Of a DNA stretch of 23,795 nt, positions 14,278 through 21,965 are shown in pieces. Under the pieces are notes generated by a model that had not been told where the DNA came from, made no database searches, and saw only the letters and a list, made by a program, of their open reading frames with translations. The DNA comes from a virus. Each line of letters begins with the position of its first letter. The first letter of the stretch is position 1. The translations under genes and the position numbers were made by a program. The stretch spans positions 1-23,795 of the IMG/VR virus record IMGVR_UViG_3300007345_000283, one strand, 5' to 3'.

Positions 14278-15138
14278 ATGGATAAAGTATTAACTAGAAA
14301 ATTATTTAAAGATAGATATTTCAAAACTTTAAAACCAACTATCAAACATTTTCAAAATGGTGGTATAAGTTCTTTATCTCCAAAAGAAAAAGCTATATAT
14401 GCTGCAACACTTGCTGCTCCATTATTACAATCTAAAGGCAAAGGTTTAGGACCAGTCTTTAGTGCAATAGGCGAAGGTGTTGGAAAATTACCAGCAACTA
14501 TTTTATCTGTTGAAAAAGCTAAAGGAAGTGGCAAAGGTGTAAGGACTTTAGGAGAACAAGAATTAAAAGCTTATAATTTACCAAAAGGAACTGTAGCTCA
14601 AGTTGATGGAACTGGAAAAATTACTGTTGTATCTAAACCCTCTGCTGAATCTATTAAACAAATTCAAGGAAGTAAAAGAGTAAGAACTATTTTATCAAGA
14701 ATTGGTGATGACTATTATAGATTAGGTAAGCCAGTAGGTTTTGGAGATATGGGTAGAATAAGAGCATCACTTGGTAAAGTAGGTGGATCACAGTTTTCAA
14801 AAGATTATGGTGCTTTTAAAAGTAGAATTCAACAAGCAACTTCATTTGTTACACAAGCAATCTCTGGTGCTGCAGTATCAGAGCAAGAAGCAGAAAGAAT
14901 TACAAAACTAATTCCACAAGTAGGAGATACTGAAGCTACATTCGAAGCAAAGCTACAAGCATTAGATAGTTATTTTGCAGATGCAATTGCAATTGCAGAA
15001 GATAACAATGCAGACTTTACTACTGCTTTAGAAATTATGGAGGCTTCAGGAAAAGGTGCTTCAAATTATATTGATTTAAGTGAAGGTGTTACCATAAAAC
15101 AATATGATGGTAATAAATATGATGTAAGTGCAAATTAA
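14278..15138 (+). CDS. Internal virion protein, 286 aa
   Basis: The start at 14278 lies 2 bases after the previous stop. The N-terminal end is basic and contains KHFQNGGIS (23-31), followed by an Ala-rich helix. A conserved block lies near residues 165-245: FKSRIQQATSFVTQAISGAAVSEQEAERITKLIPQVGDTEATFEAKLQAL in outline, with the ISGAAVSEQE and IPQVGDT steps as landmarks. I know this block from many marine phage proteins in the ejection region, and also from larger virion proteins of other phages. The middle part is basic and Ser/Gly-rich. No catalytic motif can be named. It is probably packaged in the capsid. Confidence 0.6.
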   Translation: MDKVLTRKLFKDRYFKTLKPTIKHFQNGGISSLSPKEKAIYAATLAAPLLQSKGKGLGPVFSAIGEGVGKLPATILSVEKAKGSGKGVRTLGEQELKAYNLPKGTVAQVDGTGKITVVSKPSAESIKQIQGSKRVRTILSRIGDDYYRLGKPVGFGDMGRIRASLGKVGGSQFSKDYGAFKSRIQQATSFVTQAISGAAVSEQEAERITKLIPQVGDTEATFEAKLQALDSYFADAIAIAEDNNADFTTALEIMEASGKGASNYIDLSEGVTIKQYDGNKYDVSAN

Positions 15139-15146
15139 GGATTTAT

Positions 15147-17828
15147 ATGGCAGAAATAGTTGTACAAAACGAAACATTCAAAATAAAAGGTTCAACTCCT
15201 ACACCTAAAGAGCAATTAGCTATTGACTCAGTATTAGCTGCAAAAGGAAATACTAAGGGAGGTGGTTTAAGTTTTGATGATGAGATGAAACTTATGATTA
15301 CACCTGAAGAAGTTTTATCAGATGCTGCTAAAGGTAAATATAATAAAGATACAGAAAGTTATTTATCAAGTCCAGAATTTATGAGAATAGTAACAGAGGT
15401 AGGATTATCAATAGCTGGTGGTATTGCTGGTGTAGCTGCTGCTCCATTTACTGGAGGTTCATCTTTAGTTGGTACATCTATCGCTGCTGCAAGAATAGCT
15501 AGAATTGCCAGACCACTTTTAAATTTAAGTAAAAATAAACAAAAAATTTTAGCAGGTGTTACTGGAGCTGGAATTGGGGGTGGAGCTGGTGCAGCTATAT
15601 CTCAAACATTTGATCCCAAAGAAAGTATTGTAAGAGAAGTTGCTAGAGGTACAGCCCAAGGTGCTTTTGGAGAAGTACTTGGTTTTGGTATGGCTGGTGC
15701 ATTAGCAAAGATATCTAATAAAGTTACTGGAGCATCTATTAAAACTATTGATGGTGCTAGGGATGTAGTCAAAGGATTAGATGCTGATAAATTATTTTAT
15801 AAAGAAATAGCAAAAATTAAAGAAACTGGAAAATTACCTTCTAAAGAAGTTTTAGATAAATTAGTTGGTAAAGAATTAACAGAAGAACAATTAAAAACTG
15901 CAGTCACACTTAGTCCACAACAAAGAGCTATTTTGGAAAGTTTAGAATTAAGTGATGAAGCATATAAAAGTGCTCAACAAGCTAGACCAGATTTTTTTGA
16001 TAAAAAGAAAAGATTGTTAGGCAAAGGAGAAGAGTTTGTTTTTGAAAGAGGAAATATTGTAGCTGGTAAATTAACAGATCAGTCTGGAGTAGAGTTAGCT
16101 TCTTCTCTTGCCGCTGCTTCTATTGGTGGTGGTGCATTTATAAGAAATGCAGAGGGATTAGGAAGAATAACAACAATTGAATCTATCGATCAATTTACAA
16201 AAGTATTAACAAAAGATTTACCAAAAATAGATTATGATGCAGCCAAAGATGGGGTCACTCAATTTTTAAACGCACAAATAAAAGGTAATTATACAGATAT
16301 CTATCAAGGAACTAAAAATAAATTATGGAATGATCTTACTGCTGATATAAACGCAACAATAAGAAGAGCAGACGGATCAATGGACCCAGCTTATGATGTT
16401 GTAATTAGAAGTCCTGAAGTACCAAAAACAATAAGAGTAAGAGAAAGACAACCTAATGGTCAGTATCAAAATAAAGATGTTACAAAATTAGATGACTATG
16501 TTTATGAGGCAATGGGAGACAACGCTATTGTAAAAAATGGAGACATTACAGAAATGTTATCTATGGTTGGAAGACTGAAAGAGAGAGTTGATTACAATCA
16601 ATTTAAAAATGTTTACACTGCTATTGGAGACATGAAAGGTCTTACTGGTAAAGCATCTTCAGTAAGAGCAGAACTTTTAAAAAGAATGGAATCCATGTTA
16701 GCTAATTCTCCACTACCAGCTGCCGTAAATGCAAAAAGAGTAATTGCTTCTCGTTTTACTAATTTAGGTGCAAAACCTTTTCAACAAGAAACAATTAAAA
16801 AATTATTAAATTCACAGATGGGGCAAGAAACCTTATATAAAAATATTATAGGTGCAGGTAAACCAAGTTACTTTAGATCATTTAATCAAAGTTTAGAGGA
16901 TGCAAAATTTAAAGTTGCTGGAAAAGAGTTTGATGTTTTTCCAAATAGATTAGCAATTAGAGGTGCATTACAAGGACAGTTTGTCAAAGATTTTTTAAAT
17001 AATAGTGTAGATAAAGCTGGACAATATTTTAACTTAAATAAAATTAAAGCTGAAAAATTTTTAAAAGATTATGATTGGTTATTAAAAGAAGATGTAGGTT
17101 TTTTAAATAAACAACAAATAAAAGGTATAAGAGATTATACTAGAAGAATCCAAATGGTTGAAGGTAAAATTAAACCACCAGGCTCTGCTGGTACAAGTGG
17201 AGAAATGCTAGTACAAATGAAACAAGCTGGAGCTATTTCACAAATTGTAGGTGTAGTAGGTTTTTCAACTGGAACAATTGATCCGGGTGCTGCAACATTT
17301 TTTGTATTAGGCCCCACTGCTTTAGCTTATGCTCTATCAAGACCTTCTACTACAAAAGCTTTAATAGATGGCCTAGGAGGTGTGAGTAAAGGTATTGGTA
17401 AAGCTGGTAAAATTGATAGCTTTCCAAAACTAGAAAGATATATTGGACAACTTGGAAGTGCATTAGTTGCTGAAGGGGTAATAGGTGCACAAGAAGCAGA
17501 AGCAGCAATCAATCAACTTAACGGTAATAAAGAAGCTTTTGAAAAATATTTTAAAACTGGAGTTATGCCTAATGCACCAGCAAAAAGAGAGTTTGATCCA
17601 GAAAATGCACCAGCAATAGAAATAGATCCATACTTAGAATCTGGAATACAAAAACAAGGCTCTGGTCAAAGAGTTGGTTCTATAGTAGGCTCAGACACTA
17701 GTAGTATACCTTTACCAAATATTACACCATCAAATCTACCAATGGGTGGTCAACCTAATACTGAATTAGCACAAGCCCTTAACCTTTTTAATAAGGGAGG
17801 AATAGTAAGTGCCAAGAAAAACTTCTAA
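15147..17828 (+). CDS. Large internal virion/DNA-ejection protein, 893 aa
   Basis: This is the largest product. After an N-terminal soluble part, residues 85-118 and 134-152 form two Gly/Ala-rich hydrophobic stretches of the glycine-zipper kind (GLSIAGGIAGVAAAPF, AGVTGAGIGGGAGAAIS), and a third hydrophobic stretch lies near 700-735. Between them is a long helical, Lys- and Glu-rich section. Such architecture fits ejection proteins that leave the capsid and form a channel through the cell envelope, as T7 gp15/gp16 do. The C-terminus reads LFNKGGIVSAKKNF, matching GG motifs in neighbouring virion proteins. No transglycosylase motif is seen. The ribosome-binding site AAGGA precedes the ATG; the end overlaps the next gene by 20 bases. 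Confidence 0.7.
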   Translation: MAEIVVQNETFKIKGSTPTPKEQLAIDSVLAAKGNTKGGGLSFDDEMKLMITPEEVLSDAAKGKYNKDTESYLSSPEFMRIVTEVGLSIAGGIAGVAAAPFTGGSSLVGTSIAAARIARIARPLLNLSKNKQKILAGVTGAGIGGGAGAAISQTFDPKESIVREVARGTAQGAFGEVLGFGMAGALAKISNKVTGASIKTIDGARDVVKGLDADKLFYKEIAKIKETGKLPSKEVLDKLVGKELTEEQLKTAVTLSPQQRAILESLELSDEAYKSAQQARPDFFDKKKRLLGKGEEFVFERGNIVAGKLTDQSGVELASSLAAASIGGGAFIRNAEGLGRITTIESIDQFTKVLTKDLPKIDYDAAKDGVTQFLNAQIKGNYTDIYQGTKNKLWNDLTADINATIRRADGSMDPAYDVVIRSPEVPKTIRVRERQPNGQYQNKDVTKLDDYVYEAMGDNAIVKNGDITEMLSMVGRLKERVDYNQFKNVYTAIGDMKGLTGKASSVRAELLKRMESMLANSPLPAAVNAKRVIASRFTNLGAKPFQQETIKKLLNSQMGQETLYKNIIGAGKPSYFRSFNQSLEDAKFKVAGKEFDVFPNRLAIRGALQGQFVKDFLNNSVDKAGQYFNLNKIKAEKFLKDYDWLLKEDVGFLNKQQIKGIRDYTRRIQMVEGKIKPPGSAGTSGEMLVQMKQAGAISQIVGVVGFSTGTIDPGAATFFVLGPTALAYALSRPSTTKALIDGLGGVSKGIGKAGKIDSFPKLERYIGQLGSALVAEGVIGAQEAEAAINQLNGNKEAFEKYFKTGVMPNAPAKREFDPENAPAIEIDPYLESGIQKQGSGQRVGSIVGSDTSSIPLPNITPSNLPMGGQPNTELAQALNLFNKGGIVSAKKNF

Positions 17829-18021
17829 AGATAGTCTAGCTCATCAAAGAATTGATGACCACGAGAAGTTGTGCAGAATCATGCAAGAACAAACTAATAA
17901 ACAAATTAAAGATTTACACACGGATGTACATAGAATAGAAAAAATTCTTATATCTTCTACTGCATTTTTGATGACATCTATGATTGGAATAATAGTTGCT
18001 CTTTTATTTAAAGTATTCTAA
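17809..18021 (+). CDS. Small C-terminally anchored membrane protein, holin/XhlA-like
   Basis: The GTG start at 17809 is fixed by GGGAGG at 17795-17800 with 8 bases between. The 70-residue product has a charged helix (residues 10-45, RIDDHEKLCRIMQEQTNKQI with heptad-like spacing) and one membrane segment near 47-69 (ILISSTAFLMTSMIGIIVALLF). This is the layout of haemolysin XhlA-like and related phage proteins found next to lysis genes. It could be a holin or holin accessory factor, but no endolysin is seen nearby. It overlaps the end of the ejection protein by 20 bases. Confidence 0.55.
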   Translation: MPRKTSKDSLAHQRIDDHEKLCRIMQEQTNKQIKDLHTDVHRIEKILISSTAFLMTSMIGIIVALLFKVF

Positions 18022-18029
18022 AAGACCAT

Positions 18030-18752
18030 GTGCGACTAATCAAAGATAATAACAAATTTCAAATTACCGATCTCAAGTTAGTTAATAAATACAACTACAA
18101 GAAGTATACTAGACAAGAGGAGGACGGCTCACGGACCTATAATGTAGGTAACAAAAAAATACCAAGTGTTACAACCATACTATCTGCTACTCAATCTCCA
18201 GAAAAGAAAGCTGGACTTGATAGGTGGCGTGAAAGAGTAGGATACCAAGAAGCAGCTAGAATTACCTCTCAGGCAGCCCTCAGAGGCACGGAGATGCACT
18301 ATGTCCTTGAAAACTACATAGATGGCCGTGGGTATATAAATCTCTCTGAGGATGGAGCTAAAGCAAGACTTATGGCTCATGAGATAGTAAACAATCTTGA
18401 CCTATTGAAAGAGGTATGGGGTAATGAAGTAAGTCTAGCTTATGAAGATAGATGGGCAGGTGCAACAGATGTAGTAGGTCTTTATGATGATAAGCCAACA
18501 ATTATTGACTTTAAACAAAGTAATAAACCAAAAAGAGAAGAGTTCGTTGAAGATTATTATTATCAGATAGCTGCATATTCATTAGCACATAAAGAACAAT
18601 ATGGTCCTATAACACAAGGCCTTATATGTATTTGTACCAAAGATGTTTTGTATCAAGAGTTTAAAATGAATGAATTTAAATTAAAAGAATATGAAGATAA
18701 ATGGTTAGAAAGAGTTAATAGATATCATGAAGAAAAAACACCCAAAGGATAA
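18030..18752 (+). CDS. PD-(D/E)XK exonuclease, RecB/Cas4-like
   Basis: The start is GTG 18030 (the ATG two bases earlier is followed by a stop). The 240-residue protein has the nuclease core of the RecB/Cas4 group: TEMHYVLENY (87-96) with His90, GNEVSLAYEDRWAGATDVVG (131-150) with E133 and D147, TIIDFKQSN (157-165) with D160 and K162, and YYYQIAAYSLA (176-186) with the Q179-x3-Y183 motif. Together these residues form a metal-dependent nuclease site. Phage relatives act in recombination, DNA-end processing or host DNA breakdown. No Cys cluster for an iron-sulfur centre is visible, unlike Cas4. It overlaps the following methyltransferase N-terminal frame by 26 bases. Confidence 0.85.
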   Translation: MRLIKDNNKFQITDLKLVNKYNYKKYTRQEEDGSRTYNVGNKKIPSVTTILSATQSPEKKAGLDRWRERVGYQEAARITSQAALRGTEMHYVLENYIDGRGYINLSEDGAKARLMAHEIVNNLDLLKEVWGNEVSLAYEDRWAGATDVVGLYDDKPTIIDFKQSNKPKREEFVEDYYYQIAAYSLAHKEQYGPITQGLICICTKDVLYQEFKMNEFKLKEYEDKWLERVNRYHEEKTPKG

Positions 18753-18849
18753 TAAATTTCATAAGGGTAATGGCGAGGATGGAAAACACTACTGGCTAAC
18801 TCCAGATGATTTAATGAAAGAATTAAATGATAAATTCTTTAGTTTTTGA
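18727..18849 (+). pseudogene. Phage Dam-type methyltransferase N-terminal fragment (frameshifted or remnant)
   Basis: An ATG at 18727, inside the end of the nuclease gene, opens a 40-codon frame. It contains GEDGKHYWLTPDDLMKELNDKF, the N-terminal signature of phage Dam-type adenine methyltransferases (usual continuation FxFDPCP). It stops at TGA 18847-18849. One base further (+1), the frame continues directly as FDPPYSQYQL of the next gene. The junction is TTT TGA C, so a one-base shift joins both parts into one protein of about 144 residues. It may be a frameshift mutation, a sequencing or assembly indel in the run of five T, programmed +1 frameshifting, or the remnant of a recombined gene. 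Confidence 0.6.
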
Positions 18850-19159
18850 CCCTCCATATTCACAATATCAACTTAAAGAAAAATACAAAAGTTTAGGTAT
18901 ATATTTCCATAACTCAAATGATAATGATCAGAATAGAAGAATAACTAAATATTGGTCCAATTGCAAAAAAGAAATTACTAGAATTATTAAACCGAATGGA
19001 AAGGTTATATCTTTTGGTTGGAACTCAGGGGGTATGGGTAAGAAGAATGGGTTTGAAATACAAAAAATTTTATTAGTTAATCATGGGGCTCAACACAATG
19101 ATACTATTTGTACATTAGAAACTAAAGCCACTTCTGAACTTGTTCCCCAAGAGTCTTAG
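18827..19159 (+). CDS. Adenine-specific DNA methyltransferase, N-terminally short or fused by +1 frameshift
   Basis: The 110-residue frame begins SLVFDPPYSQYQLKEKY (from residue 4) with the catalytic DPPY motif at 8-11, continues with IIKPNGKVISFGWNSGGMG (53-71) and ends GFEIQKILLVNHGAQHNDTICTLE (75-98). I recognise the DPPY plus FGWNSGGMGK plus HNDTICT combination from phage DNA methylases that usually have 60-100 more residues before DPPY. Here only seven precede it from the ATG at 18827, so the protein is either truncated or made by frameshifting from the upstream Dam-like frame. The last 38 bases overlap the 3' end of the SNF2 gene on the other strand. Activity cannot be judged from the sequence. 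Confidence 0.65.
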   Translation: MINSLVFDPPYSQYQLKEKYKSLGIYFHNSNDNDQNRRITKYWSNCKKEITRIIKPNGKVISFGWNSGGMGKKNGFEIQKILLVNHGAQHNDTICTLETKATSELVPQES

Positions 19160-20528
19160 CAGATAATTCAATTTTATTTTCTAAATTATGTAATACCATT
19201 TCATCAATAGTATCTGTTGCAATAAGATCTATATATGTGACTTGAGAAGTTTGACCATATCTATGAGCACGATCCTCGCTTTGCTGACGGACTTCCAAGT
19301 TGTAAGAATTACTAAAATATATAACATACTTAGCAGCAGTAAGGGTAAGACCATAACCACCAACAGTAGGGTTCCCAACAAGGAAACGACATCTGTCATC
19401 AGACTGAAAACTTTCAACAGCTTGGTTACGAACATCCACTGAATCTTTTCCGTATATTGAAACCACCGAATCTTTTCCATAGGTCTCTCCTAATTTAGTT
19501 TTAATCATCTCTATGTTGTGTACATAATTAGCCCATATAATACACTTGTCTTCACTCTCCTCCAAGATACTCATCAATTCTTTAAGTTTAGCATTTGTTT
19601 TAAAATCTACAATTTTACCATCATTAGTTTTAACAAAGCCATTAGCCACTTGTTGTAGTTTAAGTAATTCAGTAAGCTTGTTATTGTAAGATACTTCATC
19701 GTTTTGTAGTAATATAATAGCAGTTGCTTTTAATTTTTCGTAAGCAATTCTTTGTTCATCAGGTAATTCAATATGTCTTTGTACATACATTTTCTCTGGT
19801 AGATCAAGGCAATCTTTTTTTCTTACCCTATAAGAAAATGTTTTTAATTTATATTCTAACTCTTCAAGATTTACATAATACTTGGGTATTTGTATATTGT
19901 ACCCTCCTCTTTCAATACTATACATAACTGCATATTTTGATTTAAATACTGTAAAGTTCTCATACCCTAATAATTTTTTATCTAAAAAAGCACATTGAGA
20001 AAACAAGTCTAATGGAGACTTAGTAATTGGAGAACCAGTTAATATCCTCTTATATCTAGCTAATTGTCCTAATTTAATAATAGCTTTTGTTCTTGAAGCC
20101 TTAAGATTTTTTATAGATGTACTCTCATCTAATATAACCATACTCCTCATTCCATGTTTAAGTAATTTATACTCAAGCCATTTCTTACCTGATGCATGAG
20201 ATAATGCTTCAACATTCATTAATATAAATGTAAGTTTTTTTGGGTCTAATTTAAATGTTTTATCTTTAGTGACTTTCCAAATATAAATATTAGTTTCTTC
20301 TGGACAATGAAAGTCGATTTCTTTTTTCCAATTTTGATAAACAGAATTAGGTGCAATAACAAAGGCAAAATCTATCCTTTGTTCTTGGAATAAGTATGCT
20401 GCATTATCAATAGCAACTTTAGTTTTACCAGTTCCCATCTCCATAAAATAAGCAAAGTTGTAAGGTTTGGCCCCTTCAATTAATGATTGCCTTTGATGTT
20501 TAAATGGTTTTGTTTTATAATTATACAC
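19122..20528 (-). CDS. SNF2-family superfamily 2 helicase/ATPase
   Basis: This 468-residue protein has all main SF2 motifs: MEMGTGKTK (29-37, Walker A), FVIAPNSVYQNW (56-67, Ia), ILDESTSIKN (132-141, DEST in place of DEAH), LTGSPITK (163-170, III), NPTVGGYGLTLTAA (386-399, V) and QQSEDRAHRYGQ (415-426, VI), the last typical of SNF2 proteins. The start is GTG 20528, as an in-frame stop lies just upstream and the next ATG falls inside Walker A. Phage members of this group are thought to work in replication or recombination. It is the only clear gene on this strand, convergent with the methyltransferase and divergent from the replication block. Confidence 0.9.
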   Translation of the reverse strand: MYNYKTKPFKHQRQSLIEGAKPYNFAYFMEMGTGKTKVAIDNAAYLFQEQRIDFAFVIAPNSVYQNWKKEIDFHCPEETNIYIWKVTKDKTFKLDPKKLTFILMNVEALSHASGKKWLEYKLLKHGMRSMVILDESTSIKNLKASRTKAIIKLGQLARYKRILTGSPITKSPLDLFSQCAFLDKKLLGYENFTVFKSKYAVMYSIERGGYNIQIPKYYVNLEELEYKLKTFSYRVRKKDCLDLPEKMYVQRHIELPDEQRIAYEKLKATAIILLQNDEVSYNNKLTELLKLQQVANGFVKTNDGKIVDFKTNAKLKELMSILEESEDKCIIWANYVHNIEMIKTKLGETYGKDSVVSIYGKDSVDVRNQAVESFQSDDRCRFLVGNPTVGGYGLTLTAAKYVIYFSNSYNLEVRQQSEDRAHRYGQTSQVTYIDLIATDTIDEMVLHNLENKIELSAKTLGEQVQKWL

Positions 20529-20601
20529 GCAGAATTATTTAAATTATTTGTTTGCATTAATCAAATTAATAATATATTGATTCTTGCACAAGGAGGTTCT
20601 T
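20529..20601. promoter_or_regulatory. Divergent control region between SNF2 gene and replication block
   Basis: This 73-base AT-rich gap separates two divergent transcription units. On the + strand TTGCAT (20552-20557) lies 15 bases before TATATT (20573-20578), close to a vegetative promoter. On the - strand TTGATT lies 17 bases before TAAATA, a weaker match, ahead of the GTG of the helicase gene. A strong ribosome-binding site, AGGAGG at 20591-20596, lies 5 bases before ATG 20602. No clear operator palindrome was found. Confidence 0.4.
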
Positions 20602-21147
20602 ATGGACTTAGAAGCAGAATCTATCATAACGGTAGATACTGGCATGTCGACAGACATTGCCAAATCTTGCAACAAGTTATTGGAAACTCAGAAAAAAATA
20701 TTAACGACTGAAGAAGAACTGAAAAAGTTAAAAGAAGTCGAGACTACTCTTTCTGAGCAAACAATTCCAAACTTAATGCAACAAGCTGGTTTATCTCTGT
20801 TAAAATTAGCAGATGGTTCATCCGTTGAGGTTAAACCATTCTATTCAGCTAGAATACCAGCGTCTAAAAGTGATGAAGCTTTTGACTGGCTTAGAGACAA
20901 TGGACATGGAGACTTGATTAAAAACCAAGTGTCTTTGGAATTTGGAATGAAGCAAGACAATGAAGCTAAATCAATTATAGAAGAGCTGAAAGCAAAAGGT
21001 CTACCAGTGAAGCAAAAAACTTCTGTTCATCCAAGTAGTCTTAGAGGATTTGTTAGAGAACAAATTCAAGATCTTGGTAAAGATGTACCTGCTGAACTGT
21101 TTGGAACTTATGTTGCAAATAAAACTAAAATAACCACGAAGGAATAA
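20602..21147 (+). CDS. Conserved phage protein of unknown function, replication block, 181 aa
   Basis: ATG 20602 is chosen because AGGAGG lies 5 bases before it; an in-frame TTG at 20584 lies upstream of that site and is rejected. Residues 16-60 form a charged coiled-coil-like helix (KLLETQKKILTTEEELKKLKE). The C-terminal half has a conserved pattern: FDWLRDNGHGDLIKNQVSLEFG (about 95-116), then KQKTSVHPSSLRGFVREQI (about 141-159) and PAELFGTYV (about 165-173). I have seen this pattern in many phage proteins next to SSB-like and primase genes, but no function has been assigned that I can name with certainty. It heads the replication operon and is probably made early. Confidence 0.65.
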   Translation: MDLEAESIITVDTGMSTDIAKSCNKLLETQKKILTTEEELKKLKEVETTLSEQTIPNLMQQAGLSLLKLADGSSVEVKPFYSARIPASKSDEAFDWLRDNGHGDLIKNQVSLEFGMKQDNEAKSIIEELKAKGLPVKQKTSVHPSSLRGFVREQIQDLGKDVPAELFGTYVANKTKITTKE

Positions 21148-21149
21148 TC

Positions 21150-21962
21150 ATGATCGAAAAAAAAGCGATGACGACAAAAAAAGAAAACCTTCCAGCTGCT
21201 ATTAATTTAGAGCAGATGGCAGGTCAAGGTCAAGAGTATGTGACGGCTCGAGATCAAAAACTACCAATCCTAAAAATACTTTATGCTAACTCTCCAGTCC
21301 TAGATGAGACTGATGGCAAACATGTTGAGACTGCAAAGCAAGGAGACATATGGAGTGAAACATCAGGTAAAGTTTGGAAAGGTAGACAAGGATTAATAGT
21401 AGTGCCTTGTCTTTACATAAACACTTTTAATGAGTGGAAAGACAAAGGGGATAGTCCAGGAAGACCAGTAGGTATTCATACTGATCCAGCTATTATGTCC
21501 CAAACAACTAGAGGTGCCGACAACAAAGACCGATTAGAAAACGGAAACTATGTTGAAGATACTGGTAATCACTTTGTTTATATTTTGGATGAAAATTATA
21601 ATCCGATGGAACAAGCTTTGATTACTATGAAATCTACTCAAAAGAAAAAATCAAAGACATGGAATTCAATGATCATGTCTAGAAGAGCACAAGGTAAGAA
21701 TGGTATGTTCAATCCACCATCATGGTCGACTGCTTACAAGTTAAGCACAACCAAAGAGTCTAATTCACAAAACTCTTGGTATGGATGGGTTGTTGAGTTT
21801 GATAAGTTTTTAAATACTCAAGAACATTTAAAAGTATTGGAAACAACTCAAGCTTTCTATCAAAGTGCTATGAAGAGTGATATTTTTGGTAAAGTAGATT
21901 TTGCACAAGAAAATCAAGCTCAAGGAAATAATAGCCCAGATAAAACTAACGTTCCATTTTAA
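21150..21962 (+). CDS. Putative ssDNA-binding protein
   Basis: ATG 21150 lies 7 bases after AAGGA. The 270-residue product has KLPILKILYANSPVLDE (37-53), QGLIVVPCLYINTFNEW (80-96), a Lys-rich middle (KSTQKKKSKTWNSM) and a polar, disordered C-terminus ending DKTNVPF. An acidic or polar tail ending in a PF dipeptide resembles the protein-interaction tip of bacterial SSB (DDDIPF). The gene sits directly before the primase. Both points suggest a ssDNA-binding role, but the body does not show an OB-fold signature that I can identify by eye, so a general replication accessory role is equally possible. Confidence 0.45.
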   Translation: MIEKKAMTTKKENLPAAINLEQMAGQGQEYVTARDQKLPILKILYANSPVLDETDGKHVETAKQGDIWSETSGKVWKGRQGLIVVPCLYINTFNEWKDKGDSPGRPVGIHTDPAIMSQTTRGADNKDRLENGNYVEDTGNHFVYILDENYNPMEQALITMKSTQKKKSKTWNSMIMSRRAQGKNGMFNPPSWSTAYKLSTTKESNSQNSWYGWVVEFDKFLNTQEHLKVLETTQAFYQSAMKSDIFGKVDFAQENQAQGNNSPDKTNVPF

Positions 21963-21965
21963 ACC

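Noticed and set aside
19100-19200. Rho-independent terminator at the convergent gene ends
   Set aside because: No GC-rich stem followed by a T run was found; the two genes overlap and no gap exists for a terminator.
19442-19495. Tandem YGKDSV repeat in the SNF2 protein as a slippage site
   Set aside because: Only an 11-base stretch is shared and the two copies diverge quickly; the frame is intact, so this may be chance in a loop.
20584-20586. TTG start for the first replication-block gene
   Set aside because: The strong AGGAGG at 20591-20596 lies downstream of it and fits ATG 20602.
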